From Desulfuromonadaceae bacterium (GTDB lineage: Bacteria; Desulfobacterota; Desulfuromonadia; Geobacterales; Pseudopelobacteraceae): DNA of 64,000 nt. The notes under the pieces are model-generated. The model ran no database searches and was not told the origin of the DNA. It saw only the letters and a list, made by a program, of their open reading frames with translations. Below are positions 16,970-25,055 of the stretch, one piece after another. Every line of letters begins with the position of its first letter. Position 1 is the first letter of the stretch. The position numbers and the translations under genes were made by a program. The DNA lies in the NCBI GenBank assembly GCA_028687585.1, contig JAQTZV010000001.1, positions 248,001 to 312,000 of the forward strand, given 5' to 3'.

Positions 16970-17910
16970 GCCTCCATCCGTTTGTCATAGAACTGCTTCA
17001 GTTCGCTCTGCTGCTTGGTCTGGCGCCGGCCTTTGCCGGGTGGGTGAAAGTCCTGAAGTGCCGGGTTCAGGGGCGAACGGCGCCCGGGATTTTGCAGCCG
17101 TATCGCGACATCCGGCGGCTGTTCGGCAAGGATATCGTTCTGGCTGAAAACGCATCGTGGCTCTTCCGTTTCACCCCCTATCTGACATTCGGGGTGACAG
17201 CAATTGCGGCCGGGATTATTCCGCTGATTTCGGTTGACCTGCCGCTGTCGGCAACTGCTGACGTCATCGCTCTTGTCATGCTGTTCGGGATCGTGCGCTT
17301 CTTTACGGCACTGGCCGGGATGGATATCGGCACCGCCTTTGGCGGTATGGGTTCGAGCCGCGAGATGACCATTGCATCACTGGCAGAACCGGCCATGCTG
17401 ATGGCGATTTTTACAGTCTCGCTGGCGAGCAATTCCACCTCGCTGACCCAGATGGTTTCGGTCATGGCGCACTCGGAATTTGTCATCCGTCCGTCTCTCG
17501 CCTTCGCCCTGGCGGCTTTTATTCTGATTGCTCTGGCAGAAACCGGCCGCATTCCGGTTGACAACCCTGCTACCCATCTGGAACTGACCATGATTCATGA
17601 GGCGATGATCCTCGAATATTCGGGGCGTCACCTGGCCCTCATCGAATGGGCCGGCATGATGAAGTTGACGCTCTTTTTTGCCCTTGGAATTGCCGCTTTC
17701 TGTCCCTGGGGCATCGCGACCGGTGGTGATACCGGCTTGCTGCTGCTTGCGTTTGTGGCGCTGTCCGCCAAACTGGTCGTCGGGGCATGTGTCATGGTGC
17801 TGATCGAAACCGGTCTGGCCAAGTTGCGCATTTTTCGTCTCCCTGAGTTTCTGGGGAGTGCCTTCCTGCTGGCAACACTCGGTATGATCGCCTTCTTTAT
17901 TCTGGAGTAA
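16966..17910 (+). CDS. Ehr-1 NuoH-like subunit (HyfC/HycD type)
   Basis: 314-residue membrane protein of the NuoH/HycD family, about eight helices. Hallmarks are GRTAPGILQPYRDIRRLFGKD near the N-terminus, AFGGMGSSREMTIASLAEPA in the middle and RIPVDNPATHLELTMIHEAMILEYSG, the Glu-rich loop that forms part of the quinone-site-like chamber in complex I and couples redox and pumping modules. It starts inside the preceding stop codon (ATGA). Confidence 0.9.
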   Translation: MSLHPFVIELLQFALLLGLAPAFAGWVKVLKCRVQGRTAPGILQPYRDIRRLFGKDIVLAENASWLFRFTPYLTFGVTAIAAGIIPLISVDLPLSATADVIALVMLFGIVRFFTALAGMDIGTAFGGMGSSREMTIASLAEPAMLMAIFTVSLASNSTSLTQMVSVMAHSEFVIRPSLAFALAAFILIALAETGRIPVDNPATHLELTMIHEAMILEYSGRHLALIEWAGMMKLTLFFALGIAAFCPWGIATGGDTGLLLLAFVALSAKLVVGACVMVLIETGLAKLRIFRLPEFLGSAFLLATLGMIAFFILE

Positions 17911-17914
17911 CACC

Positions 17915-18580
17915 ATGACCCATACCATAGCAACCCAGATAAACAGCCTGCTGGCGGCCCTGATACTCCTGAGCGCCTTTGCCCTGCTGGCCCAGCGCAA
18001 GATCATGGGGTTGGTGCATATTTTTGCCTGGCAGGGTTTGTTACTGGCGCTGAGCACGGCGGTAATCGGCTATGCCAGCGGTGAACACCATCTGTATATC
18101 TCCTCACTCCTGACGCTCGGAATGAAGGTCATTCTGCTCCCCTATATCCTCTACAAGCTGGTGCACAAGCTGAAGATCCATCGCGATATCGAGGCGGTTG
18201 TCAATGTTCCCACTACCATGCTGCTCGGCATCATACTGGTCGTCTTCAGTTATCACCTGACGGCACCGATCCGTGAACTCTCCAATCTGATGACCCGCTC
18301 CACCCTCGCGGTCGCATTGGCGACGATCATGCTGGGGATGTTGATGATGGTGACCCGCCGCCATGCCGTGACGCAGATTCTGGGATTTCTGGCCATGGAG
18401 AACGGCCTGTTCTTTGCCGCCACCAGTGCCACCTACGGCATGCCGATGGTGGTGGAGCTGGGAGTGGCGCTCGATCTCCTTATTGCGGCCTTTATCTTCG
18501 GTATCTTTTTCTTTCATATCAATACCACCTTTGAGAGTCTCGATGTGGAGCAGATGGCAAAATTGAAGGAGACGGACTAA
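17915..18580 (+). CDS. Ehr-1 HyfE-like (NuoK-related) subunit
   Basis: 221-residue membrane protein of the HyfE family, with a C-terminal part related to NuoK. It has six or seven hydrophobic segments; the conserved Glu in GFLAMENGLFFAAT corresponds to the buried Glu of NuoK. The C-terminal HINTTFESLDVEQMAKLKE tail is typical of HyfE. It starts 4 bp after the NuoH-like gene and ends 4 bp before the next one. Confidence 0.88.
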   Translation: MTHTIATQINSLLAALILLSAFALLAQRKIMGLVHIFAWQGLLLALSTAVIGYASGEHHLYISSLLTLGMKVILLPYILYKLVHKLKIHRDIEAVVNVPTTMLLGIILVVFSYHLTAPIRELSNLMTRSTLAVALATIMLGMLMMVTRRHAVTQILGFLAMENGLFFAATSATYGMPMVVELGVALDLLIAAFIFGIFFFHINTTFESLDVEQMAKLKETD

Positions 18581-18584
18581 CGCC

Positions 18585-20033
18585 ATGATCCTCCTCTCTC
18601 TCCTCGGCATATCGATCCTGGTGGCGCTGATCCTCGCCTTTATCGGCGACTGGCGCTATGCACCGGAGGTCAATATCGGCGGCTCGCTGCTGACCTTTAT
18701 CGTGTCGCTGGTTCTGGCGCTGCAGGTCTATCACGAGGGGGGGAGCATTTCCGGCTCTGCCTACTTCTTTGTCGATTACCTGAATATCTCCCTGGTCGTC
18801 CTGACCACCCTGGTTTCAACCACAACTGCCGTCTTCAGCCGCCGCTACATGCGGGTCGAGCGGGAACATGGACGGGTCGGCCACTGGCGGATGCGTTTTT
18901 ATCACGCCATGTTTCAGCTCTTCATCTTCGCCATGCTGATCGCTCTGGTGACCAACAATTTCGGCGTGCTCTGGATCTCGATGGAGCTGGCGACGCTGGC
19001 GACTGTCCTGCTGGTGTCGCTCTACCGGACCCCGACCGCAATCGAGGCGGCCTGGAAGTATTTCATACTCTGCGGCGTCGGCATCGCCCAAGCACTCTTC
19101 GGTACGGTGCTGCTCTACTTTGCCGCCGAACGGGTACTGGGGGCGGGGGGTAATGCACTGCTATGGACCAACCTGAGCCGGGTCAGCAGTCAGCTCGACC
19201 CGACCGTCATGCGCCTCGCCTTTGTCTTTCTGATGGTCGGCTACGGCACCAAGGCCGGTCTGGTGCCGCTGCATAACTGGCTTCCGGATGCCCATAGCGA
19301 GGGGCCGACCCCGGTTTCGGCGGTGCTCTCCGGTCTGCTGCTCAATATCGCCCTGTACGCCCTGATCCGCTGCAAAGCGCTGGTTGATGGTTCCCTCGGC
19401 TCCGGGTTTGCCGGAAACATCATGATGGGTTTCGGCCTCCTCTCACTGCTGACGGCGGCTTTCTCCATGCTGCGGCAAAAAGACATCAAGCGCCTCTTTG
19501 CCTACTCCTCCATTGAGCATATGGGGATCGCCACCTTTGCCTTCGGTCTCGGCGGGCCGATCGCCACATTCGGCGGAGTTCTCCATATGATCGTCCATAG
19601 TCTGGCCAAATCGGCCACCTTTTTCAGTGTCGGCCATGCTGCCCAGATGCACGGCACCCAGGAAATGTCCCATATCCGCGGTCTGATCAGGGGTAATCCG
19701 GCGGTCGGGTGGGGGATGTTTCTGGGGGTGATGGCGCTGGCCGGCATGCCCCCCTTCGGGATCTTTACCAGTGAATTCCTGATCCTTACCGCCACCATGA
19801 AGGATGCGCCGTACCTCGCGCCGCTGCTGCTGCTGGGCCTGGCAGTGGCATTTGCCGCGCTGTTTCGCAAGGTGCAGCCGATGGTGGCAGGGCTCGTTCC
19901 GTCCGGACAAAAACCTCTGACAGCCGCCAACATACCGGTCTTTCTACATCTGGTTCTCGTGCTGCTTCTCGGGATCTACCTCCCCGGATTTCTGGCGAAC
20001 TGGTTTCATCTGGCGGTGGAGATATTGAAATGA
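18585..20033 (+). CDS. Ehr-1 HyfF-like (NuoN/NuoM-related) subunit
   Basis: 482-residue antiporter-like subunit of the HyfF type. The Glu helix reads WISMELATLATVLLVSLYR, followed by WKYFILCGVGIAQALFG as in HyfF. The first channel Lys is present in VGYGTKAGLVPLHNWLPDAHSEGPTPVSA, the second position is Asn (LLLNIALYALIR), and a Lys is present in VHSLAKSATFFSVGHA. It is the third pumping-type subunit of Ehr-1. An imperfect inverted repeat separates it from the large subunit gene. Confidence 0.9.
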   Translation: MILLSLLGISILVALILAFIGDWRYAPEVNIGGSLLTFIVSLVLALQVYHEGGSISGSAYFFVDYLNISLVVLTTLVSTTTAVFSRRYMRVEREHGRVGHWRMRFYHAMFQLFIFAMLIALVTNNFGVLWISMELATLATVLLVSLYRTPTAIEAAWKYFILCGVGIAQALFGTVLLYFAAERVLGAGGNALLWTNLSRVSSQLDPTVMRLAFVFLMVGYGTKAGLVPLHNWLPDAHSEGPTPVSAVLSGLLLNIALYALIRCKALVDGSLGSGFAGNIMMGFGLLSLLTAAFSMLRQKDIKRLFAYSSIEHMGIATFAFGLGGPIATFGGVLHMIVHSLAKSATFFSVGHAAQMHGTQEMSHIRGLIRGNPAVGWGMFLGVMALAGMPPFGIFTSEFLILTATMKDAPYLAPLLLLGLAVAFAALFRKVQPMVAGLVPSGQKPLTAANIPVFLHLVLVLLLGIYLPGFLANWFHLAVEILK

Positions 20034-20044
20034 CTATAAAAGAC

Positions 20045-20159
20045 GTCCCCTCTCCATGAGAGAGAGGGCCAGGGTGAGGGGGGAGGCGTTGCTATATTTG
20101 GCGCTGTTGCCTTCCCCTCATCCGGCCTTTGGCCACCTTCTCCCTCAGGGAGAAGAGAC
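20045..20159. repeat. Imperfect REP-like inverted repeat inside the Ehr-1 operon
   Basis: Two GC-rich arms, about 20045-20081 and 20114-20159, are imperfect reverse complements of each other: the left begins GTCCCCTCTCC and the right ends GGGAGAAGAGAC. About 32 nt separate them. Each arm also folds on itself (for example CGGCCTTTGGCC and CTCCCTCAGGGAG in the right arm). It resembles the dispersed CCCTCTCC-type intergenic palindromes of many genomes. It fills most of the 162-bp gap and could affect RNA stability or readthrough. Confidence 0.7.
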
Positions 20160-20195
20160 TAACGAAAAAATTATTCAGATAACAGGATAGGTATC

Positions 20196-21773
20196 GTGAA
20201 CTTGCTCCGCGACATAATCATGACCCACTTCGGTACTAACGCTGTGCTCTGCAACGGCGCTTATCCCGCAGATGTCCCGCAGATACTGGTGCCGCGCGAG
20301 CAGTTTGAGGATGTCGGCTGGCTGATGAAGGAGGCGGGGGCGCGTTTGGCGGCAGAGTGGGGTGTTGATGAAACGCTCTTTGGACGAGGTTTTGCGCTGC
20401 TGGCCTGCTTTGCGCGGGATACCGAATATCTGCTGGTAAAATGCGATATTCCGCTTGACGACCCTACCTTTCCGAGTCTGTCAAAAAAGCACCCCACCGC
20501 CTTCCGCTTTGAGCGCCAGATTTTAAGCCTGCTGGGGCTGACTCCGACTGGTCATGTCCACTCAGATCTGCGTCCCTGGATCAAACACGAGGATTGGCCG
20601 GTCGATGCCTGGCCTCTCAGAAAGTCTTTTGCAGCAGCAGAGCGGATGCCCCGAGTAGAAGGTGATTACAAGTGGGTTAAGGCCGAAGGGGAAGGGGTCT
20701 ACGAAATTCCGGTCGGCCCGGTGCATGCCGGAATCATTGAACCGGGGCATTTCCGTTTTCAGGCGATGGGTGAGGATGTCCTTAATCTGGAACAGCGACT
20801 TGGGTACACCCACAAGGGGATCGAGAAGCGTTTTGAGCAGCTCTTCTGGAGTGATGGGGCGCGACTCGCCGGAAGGGTTTCGGGTGATTCCACCGTTGCG
20901 CACGCTTTGACCTACTGCCGTGGTGTGGAGGCGCTTTCCGGGACGGTTATCGCGCCTCGGGCGGCCTGGCTCCGTGCGATCATGCTTGAGCGGGAGCGGA
21001 TTGCTAACCATCTGGGAGATGTCGGTGCAATTGCCAATGATGCCGCCTTTACGTTTTTCTTTTACCAGTTCATGCGCCTGAAGGAGTCCGTGCTGCGCGG
21101 CAACCAGCGGTTGTTCGGCCACCGTTACCTGATGGATCGGGTCGTTCCGGGGGGGATTTCCGCCGATCTCCCGGCTGACGGCAAAGTCTTTATTGATGGG
21201 GAATTAGCTACCCTGTTGACAGAGTTTGAGCGGATTGTAAACATCTACGACCTGAATGCGTCGCTGGACGATCGACTCCGGAGTACCGGGATATTGACGG
21301 CAGAGTTTGCCCGCGAGCTTGGCACGGTGGGCTATGTTGCCCGGGCCAGCGGCCAACCGGTGGACTGTCGTATCCTGGCGCCATTCAGCCCCTATGATCT
21401 GATACCGCCTCGTATGACGGTGCTCAATTCGGGCGATGTTCACGCTCGCGCCTGGGTACGGATTGAGGAAGTTCGCGACTCGATCCGCCTGATTCGGGAA
21501 CTGCTGGCGACGCTGCCGGACGGGGAAGCGCTGACACCGCTGGGGGCTGTTCCCTCGGACTGCAGCAGCTTCTCAGTCGTTGAGGGGTGGCGCGGGGAGA
21601 TTATCTACTGGCTTCAATCCGGTCCGAAGGGCGAGGTCAACCGCTGCGCGGTTCGAGATCCCTCCAGCGTCAACTGGCTGGCGCTCGAACAGGCGGTCCA
21701 CGGCAATATCGTGCCCGATTTTCCGCTCTGCAACAAGAGTTTTAACCAGTCGTACTCGGGGAATGATTTGTAG
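20196..21773 (+). CDS. Ehr-1 large subunit (HyfG/NuoCD-like), NiFe ligands lost
   Basis: 525 residues from GTG 20196. Residues about 30-140 are NuoC-like (RFERQILSLLGLTPTGH), and 165-525 are NuoD/hydrogenase-large-subunit-like, with GPVHAGIIEPGHFRF. In NiFe hydrogenases the first ligand pair is RxCGxC; here the site reads RVSGDS (227-232), so both Cys are Ser. At the C-terminus there is no DPCxxC, only a single Cys (C512) in PLCNKS. The protein therefore cannot hold a standard NiFe centre and fits the energy-converting-hydrogenase-related group. It should dock the FeS small subunit on the membrane arm. Confidence 0.9.
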   Translation: MNLLRDIIMTHFGTNAVLCNGAYPADVPQILVPREQFEDVGWLMKEAGARLAAEWGVDETLFGRGFALLACFARDTEYLLVKCDIPLDDPTFPSLSKKHPTAFRFERQILSLLGLTPTGHVHSDLRPWIKHEDWPVDAWPLRKSFAAAERMPRVEGDYKWVKAEGEGVYEIPVGPVHAGIIEPGHFRFQAMGEDVLNLEQRLGYTHKGIEKRFEQLFWSDGARLAGRVSGDSTVAHALTYCRGVEALSGTVIAPRAAWLRAIMLERERIANHLGDVGAIANDAAFTFFFYQFMRLKESVLRGNQRLFGHRYLMDRVVPGGISADLPADGKVFIDGELATLLTEFERIVNIYDLNASLDDRLRSTGILTAEFARELGTVGYVARASGQPVDCRILAPFSPYDLIPPRMTVLNSGDVHARAWVRIEEVRDSIRLIRELLATLPDGEALTPLGAVPSDCSSFSVVEGWRGEIIYWLQSGPKGEVNRCAVRDPSSVNWLALEQAVHGNIVPDFPLCNKSFNQSYSGNDL

Positions 21774-21784
21774 GGGAGTCACCA

Positions 21785-22291
21785 ATGCTTAAAATTCTGC
21801 ACCAGATATTCCGAACCGGGGTGGTGACCGAACCGTTGCCGGAAGCGATTGAAGCTGAGCTGGAGGTGGTGGGGTGTCATCTTGAAAAAACCATCCGGCG
21901 GCGTTTTCACCGCAGTCTGGTGATCCGCGAAGTGGATGCCGGTTCGTGCAACGGCTGCGAACTGGAGATCATCGCCATGAACAACCCGATCTACAACTGC
22001 GAACGCTATGGCATTCAGTTCACGGCGTCGCCCCGTTTTGCCGACATGCTGCTGGTGACCGGGCCGGTGTCGGTTAACATGGAGATAGCTCTCAAGCGTA
22101 CCTATGATGCCACCCCCACCCCCAAGCTGGTAGTGGCGGTTGGCGACTGCGGCTGCAATGGCGGGATTTTCGGAGAAAGCTATGCCTCACTCGGCGCGGT
22201 TGCCAACGTCATTCCGGTGGATGCTCATATCCCCGGCTGCCCGCCGACACCGGTACAACTGCTGAATGGTATCCTGCAGTTGATCGGCTGA
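21785..22291 (+). CDS. Ehr-1 NuoB-like FeS small subunit (HyfI type)
   Basis: 168 residues. The four Cys expected to bind the proximal [4Fe-4S] cluster (N2-like) are present: C55 and C58 in AGSCNGCE, C122 in VGDCGCNGG (with an extra C124), and C152 in IPGCPP. The N-terminus is slightly extended and carries an Arg-rich helix (IRRRFHRSL). No ferredoxin-like subunit is encoded in this operon, so how electrons reach this cluster is not evident. It is the last gene of the operon; no intrinsic terminator is visible after it. Confidence 0.92.
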   Translation: MLKILHQIFRTGVVTEPLPEAIEAELEVVGCHLEKTIRRRFHRSLVIREVDAGSCNGCELEIIAMNNPIYNCERYGIQFTASPRFADMLLVTGPVSVNMEIALKRTYDATPTPKLVVAVGDCGCNGGIFGESYASLGAVANVIPVDAHIPGCPPTPVQLLNGILQLIG

Positions 22292-22308
22292 TAATTCAGA
22301 AAAAAGAA

Positions 22309-22354
22309 TCAATTCCGCAGGCGTTTTCGAGGAAGTTGCCACCCCCGCAGTATG
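22309..22354 (-). pseudogene. Remnant of a TRIC/UPF0126 gene 3' end
   Basis: These 46 bp match the last 46 bp (23620-23665) of the intact UPF0126 gene at 40 of 46 positions. Read on the minus strand they end in the same peptide pattern (ILRGWQLPRKRLRN then TGA, against ILRGWHLPRKFLQN). No similar sequence is apparent upstream of it, so only the tail remains. Confidence 0.6.
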
Positions 22355-22454
22355 TGAACCCAGCCATGCGTGCAGCCTTATCAGATATTTGAATCGCCGC
22401 ACGGGGCGGGGAAGTTAACCCGCAGAGATTAAAATTCGGAAAAATATGCGTGGT

Positions 22455-23420
22455 TTATTCGTGCAGAGCCGGAAGAGTGGTCAATTGGACCCCGTGCGGC
22501 CAGGTCCCGAAAGGGGCAAAGCTGTAGGCTGCGGAGGAGGAACCGGTATCCGGTTCCTGTTTGCCGAACACCAACCCCAGGGCGTTGGCTGTCTTTTCCA
22601 CCGTGCGGCCTGCCGATTCACTCCCGTCAAAGACCAGAAGCTGGATGCCGGCTCGGGCCAGCAGCCGTTCGTAGGTGTACTGCTCTGCTTTTGAGAGTCC
22701 GCAGGCAACGGTCACGCTCTGACCGGCATATTCTGCTGTCACACTTTCCACACCCCGGATGACCGAAGGGGATGATGTCAGCAGTCCCAGTTTTTCCAGC
22801 ATGTTTCCGGCAAGCTGGCAGGGTGGGGCTGCGGCGATGCTGATGTCGGCTGCGGGAGACGTCTCTGCCGTACTCTTTGCCGCTGCGTCGTGACCCGGTT
22901 TCAAGGGACGCCCGGATTTCGTGTCTGATACGGGCGTTGAAGCGATTTGTCTGCCGTCCCTGTCGGGGAGAGGAATTCTCAGGCGTTGCCCGACCTTGAG
23001 CCCTTTCGGCGATGTAACGCCGTTCAGGCGCATCACCTCGGGAATCAAGCGTTCTGCGGCTTGGTTGGAGAGTCCGTACCGCTTCATCAGGATCAGAAAC
23101 AGGTTCTCTCCGGGCTGCACCAGATGGATGCTTTCCTGCCCGGAAGCTCCAGCGGCGGTTTCCGGAACAGCAGCATGGCTGAAGCTTTTGCGGTTCGGCG
23201 GTTGTGCCGGAGGGGGCGGGGCGGAGCGGCGCAGCTCCTTCAGGTCGATTTCCGTTGAGACGGGGGATGATGGCCGTGCTGACTGTTGTTTTACTTTGCC
23301 TCCGGCAGGCCCCAACTCTTTCAGGTCGATTTCAGATGCATCCGGGGCCGCAAAAACCGCTCCCGGAATTGTGACAAGTACCGCCAGTATGCATGCCGCC
23401 GTATTTCCGACCAGGCTCAT
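22455..23420 (-). CDS. Exported LysM-domain protein
   Basis: 321 residues with a signal peptide (VLVTIPGAVFAA), then a Pro/Ser-rich region carrying the motif EIDLKEL twice (about residues 30 and 57). A LysM-like domain spans about 97-150 (HLVQPGENLFLILMKRYGLS...LKVGQRLRIPLP). The C-terminal 110 residues are unrecognised but contain two Cys that could form a disulfide in the periplasm. LysM domains bind peptidoglycan or polysaccharide. The gene faces the Ehr-1 operon and shows no functional link to it. Confidence 0.78.
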   Translation of the reverse strand: MSLVGNTAACILAVLVTIPGAVFAAPDASEIDLKELGPAGGKVKQQSARPSSPVSTEIDLKELRRSAPPPPAQPPNRKSFSHAAVPETAAGASGQESIHLVQPGENLFLILMKRYGLSNQAAERLIPEVMRLNGVTSPKGLKVGQRLRIPLPDRDGRQIASTPVSDTKSGRPLKPGHDAAAKSTAETSPAADISIAAAPPCQLAGNMLEKLGLLTSSPSVIRGVESVTAEYAGQSVTVACGLSKAEQYTYERLLARAGIQLLVFDGSESAGRTVEKTANALGLVFGKQEPDTGSSSAAYSFAPFGTWPHGVQLTTLPALHE

Positions 23421-23619
23421 TTCTCCCGCTCCTTGAACATCGCTTTATCTGCCTGCGGCCATATCTGCAGTATTTATTGACCCTCTGACAGATATAGCAT
23501 TTTTTGCTCTGAAGTCGGGTAAAGAAATATTGTCACCAAAATGTTTGGCAGGGCGGATAAGCCGGTATGCCCGGTCGAACCAATATTGCCGCCACCGCCG
23601 TGCTGTCAGAGGATTATGA

Positions 23620-24234
23620 TCAATTCTGCAGGAACTTTCGGGGAAGATGCCACCCCCGCAGTATGGCGATACAACGGATGGCTATGACGATTGCAGCGCT
23701 TACGGTGAGTGATGCTGCCTGGGGGAAGGAATAGAGGTTCATGACATACAGTGCGGTACATCCGACGATACAGGCCGAGGCATATATTTCGCGCTGCAGG
23801 ATCAGTGGAATGTCATTGCACAGGACATCTCGCACGAGTCCGCCGCAGGTAGCGGTCATTACTCCCATAATAATGGCGCCCATGAAACCGAGATGATACG
23901 TGAGGGCCTTCATTGTCCCGATAACGGCAAAGGTGCCGAGTCCCAGTGCGTCGAGCATCAGCAGCAAATTCCGCTGCTGTTCAAAACGGCGCGGCGTAAT
24001 AAAGACGAGAAGCGAAGTGCCTACGGCAAGATAGAGATACAGCTCGTTTTTAAAACAGAACGGCGGCAGGTCGTTCATCAGGACGTCCCGCAGCACTCCG
24101 CCCCCGGTGGCAGTCACAATGCCAAGCATGATAACCCCCAACAAGTCCATCTGTTTGCGCACGCCGGTCAAGGCTCCGGATGCGGCAAAAGCGATGGTGC
24201 CGAGAAGGTCGAGAACATACAGCATATCAGTCAT
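23620..24234 (-). CDS. TRIC/UPF0126 family membrane protein (YicG-like)
   Basis: 204-residue membrane protein with seven hydrophobic segments arranged as two related halves, each with a GGVLRD or GGLVRD motif (GIVTATGGGVLRDVL; GVMTATCGGLVRDVL). This is the bacterial TRIC cation-channel family (formerly UPF0126; YicG in E. coli). The likely role is a potassium or other monovalent cation channel. A decayed copy of its 3' end lies 1.3 kb away at 22309-22354. Confidence 0.87.
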   Translation of the reverse strand: MTDMLYVLDLLGTIAFAASGALTGVRKQMDLLGVIMLGIVTATGGGVLRDVLMNDLPPFCFKNELYLYLAVGTSLLVFITPRRFEQQRNLLLMLDALGLGTFAVIGTMKALTYHLGFMGAIIMGVMTATCGGLVRDVLCNDIPLILQREIYASACIVGCTALYVMNLYSFPQAASLTVSAAIVIAIRCIAILRGWHLPRKFLQN

Positions 24235-24322
24235 AATTTGATCCGTGAGTTTTGATGGTGAAGGTGTCGTGTAAAATCTTTGATTTGGAATTGGAATACA
24301 TAGTTGTAGTAGGGGATTCCGG

Positions 24323-24667
24323 TTATTCCTTAATGCCGAGTTGCAGGCAGAGCGCTTTGTCCACCTGGCTCATTACAGACTTGTTTATAAAACCGAGCCT
24401 GTCACCGATCACGTTTTCCTTGTCGATGGTAATCAGGATATGCGAGCTGATTTTGGCATCTTTACCCAATCCGTTGCCTGCTGCCGGTAACAGGGTCTCA
24501 AAGTCGTAGATTTTCTCCAGGTGGGTAAAGCTCAGTGGAATAATCGTTATGACCGAAGAATACTCATTGCTAATATTGTTGCTCACCACCAGACAAGGGC
24601 ACACTTCCGGCTCTTGGACATCAGCGTGGGGCAGGTTGACTACATAGATGCCGCCACGCTTAAACAT
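24323..24667 (-). CDS. MazF/PemK-like toxin
   Basis: 114-residue protein of the MazF/PemK endoribonuclease fold: N-terminal RGGIYVVNLP, then PCLVVSNNISNEYSSVITIIPLS and a C-terminal QVDKALCLQLGI helix. The expected early Arg and the Ser/Thr after the second strand are present, so it looks intact. It overlaps the antitoxin gene by 8 bp, as is usual for toxin-antitoxin pairs. The target RNA sequence is unknown. Confidence 0.82.
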   Translation of the reverse strand: MFKRGGIYVVNLPHADVQEPEVCPCLVVSNNISNEYSSVITIIPLSFTHLEKIYDFETLLPAAGNGLGKDAKISSHILITIDKENVIGDRLGFINKSVMSQVDKALCLQLGIKE

Positions 24668-24896
24668 CTCTTTTCTCCGTAACTGCCGATTCGAACTTTT
24701 TCAAGACCTCTTTTGTTTCGACGGCTGTTGACTGATACCCTTCAATCAACCCTTTGTAAGCCTTCTTTTTTACCTCTTCAAGTTTTTCCTTGGCGGCTTC
24801 CTCCAGAAACTGGCTCAAACCCCTCTGTCCGTATATCGCTTTGATGTCATCGACAATGGGCGTTGGTAGCGTAATGTTTAACCGTGTGTTCGGCAT
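24660..24896 (-). CDS. Ribbon-helix-helix antitoxin of the MazEF-like pair
   Basis: 78 residues. The N-terminus is a ribbon-helix-helix DNA-binding strand and helix (RLNITLPTPIVDDIKAI...GLSQFLEEAAKEKLEEV), followed by a Lys/Glu-rich flexible tail that should wrap the toxin. GAAGGGG lies 10 nt upstream of the ATG at 24896. A palindrome at 24971-24980 in the promoter region is the probable operator for autoregulation. Confidence 0.8.
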   Translation of the reverse strand: MPNTRLNITLPTPIVDDIKAIYGQRGLSQFLEEAAKEKLEEVKKKAYKGLIEGYQSTAVETKEVLKKFESAVTEKRDV

Positions 24897-24958
24897 GCCG
24901 GTATTACCCCTTCAAAATAATCAAGTCGTGTCCTATGAATAAGCGGCACACAATTGTA

Positions 24959-24987
24959 TTGACGTTTTACGGTATATACCATATATT
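24959..24987 (+). promoter_or_regulatory. Promoter with palindromic operator upstream of the toxin-antitoxin pair
   Basis: On the plus strand TTGACG (24959-24964) and TATATT (24982-24987) are 17 nt apart, and the perfect palindrome GGTATATACC (24971-24980) fills the spacer. The antitoxin gene diverges on the left and the pal fragment/DUF815 gene follows on the right. An RHH antitoxin bound here would cover this promoter and an AT-rich minus-strand one. Confidence 0.45.
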
Positions 24988-25055
24988 TTTATCAAATGTC
25001 ATTAAATATAAAAACACATAATTTTTTATGACGTATACCTGAAGGGGTTGACACG

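Noticed and set aside
12894-22291. Annotation as a formate hydrogenlyase or hydrogenase-4 operon
   Set aside because: Subunit order is similar to hyf, but the large subunit lacks the NiFe Cys ligands, and no formate dehydrogenase, maturation genes or ferredoxin subunit is present.
24323-24896. Decayed state of the MazEF-like pair, as seen for the other two toxin-antitoxin loci
   Set aside because: Both frames are full length, overlap by 8 bp and keep family motifs; the pair looks functional.
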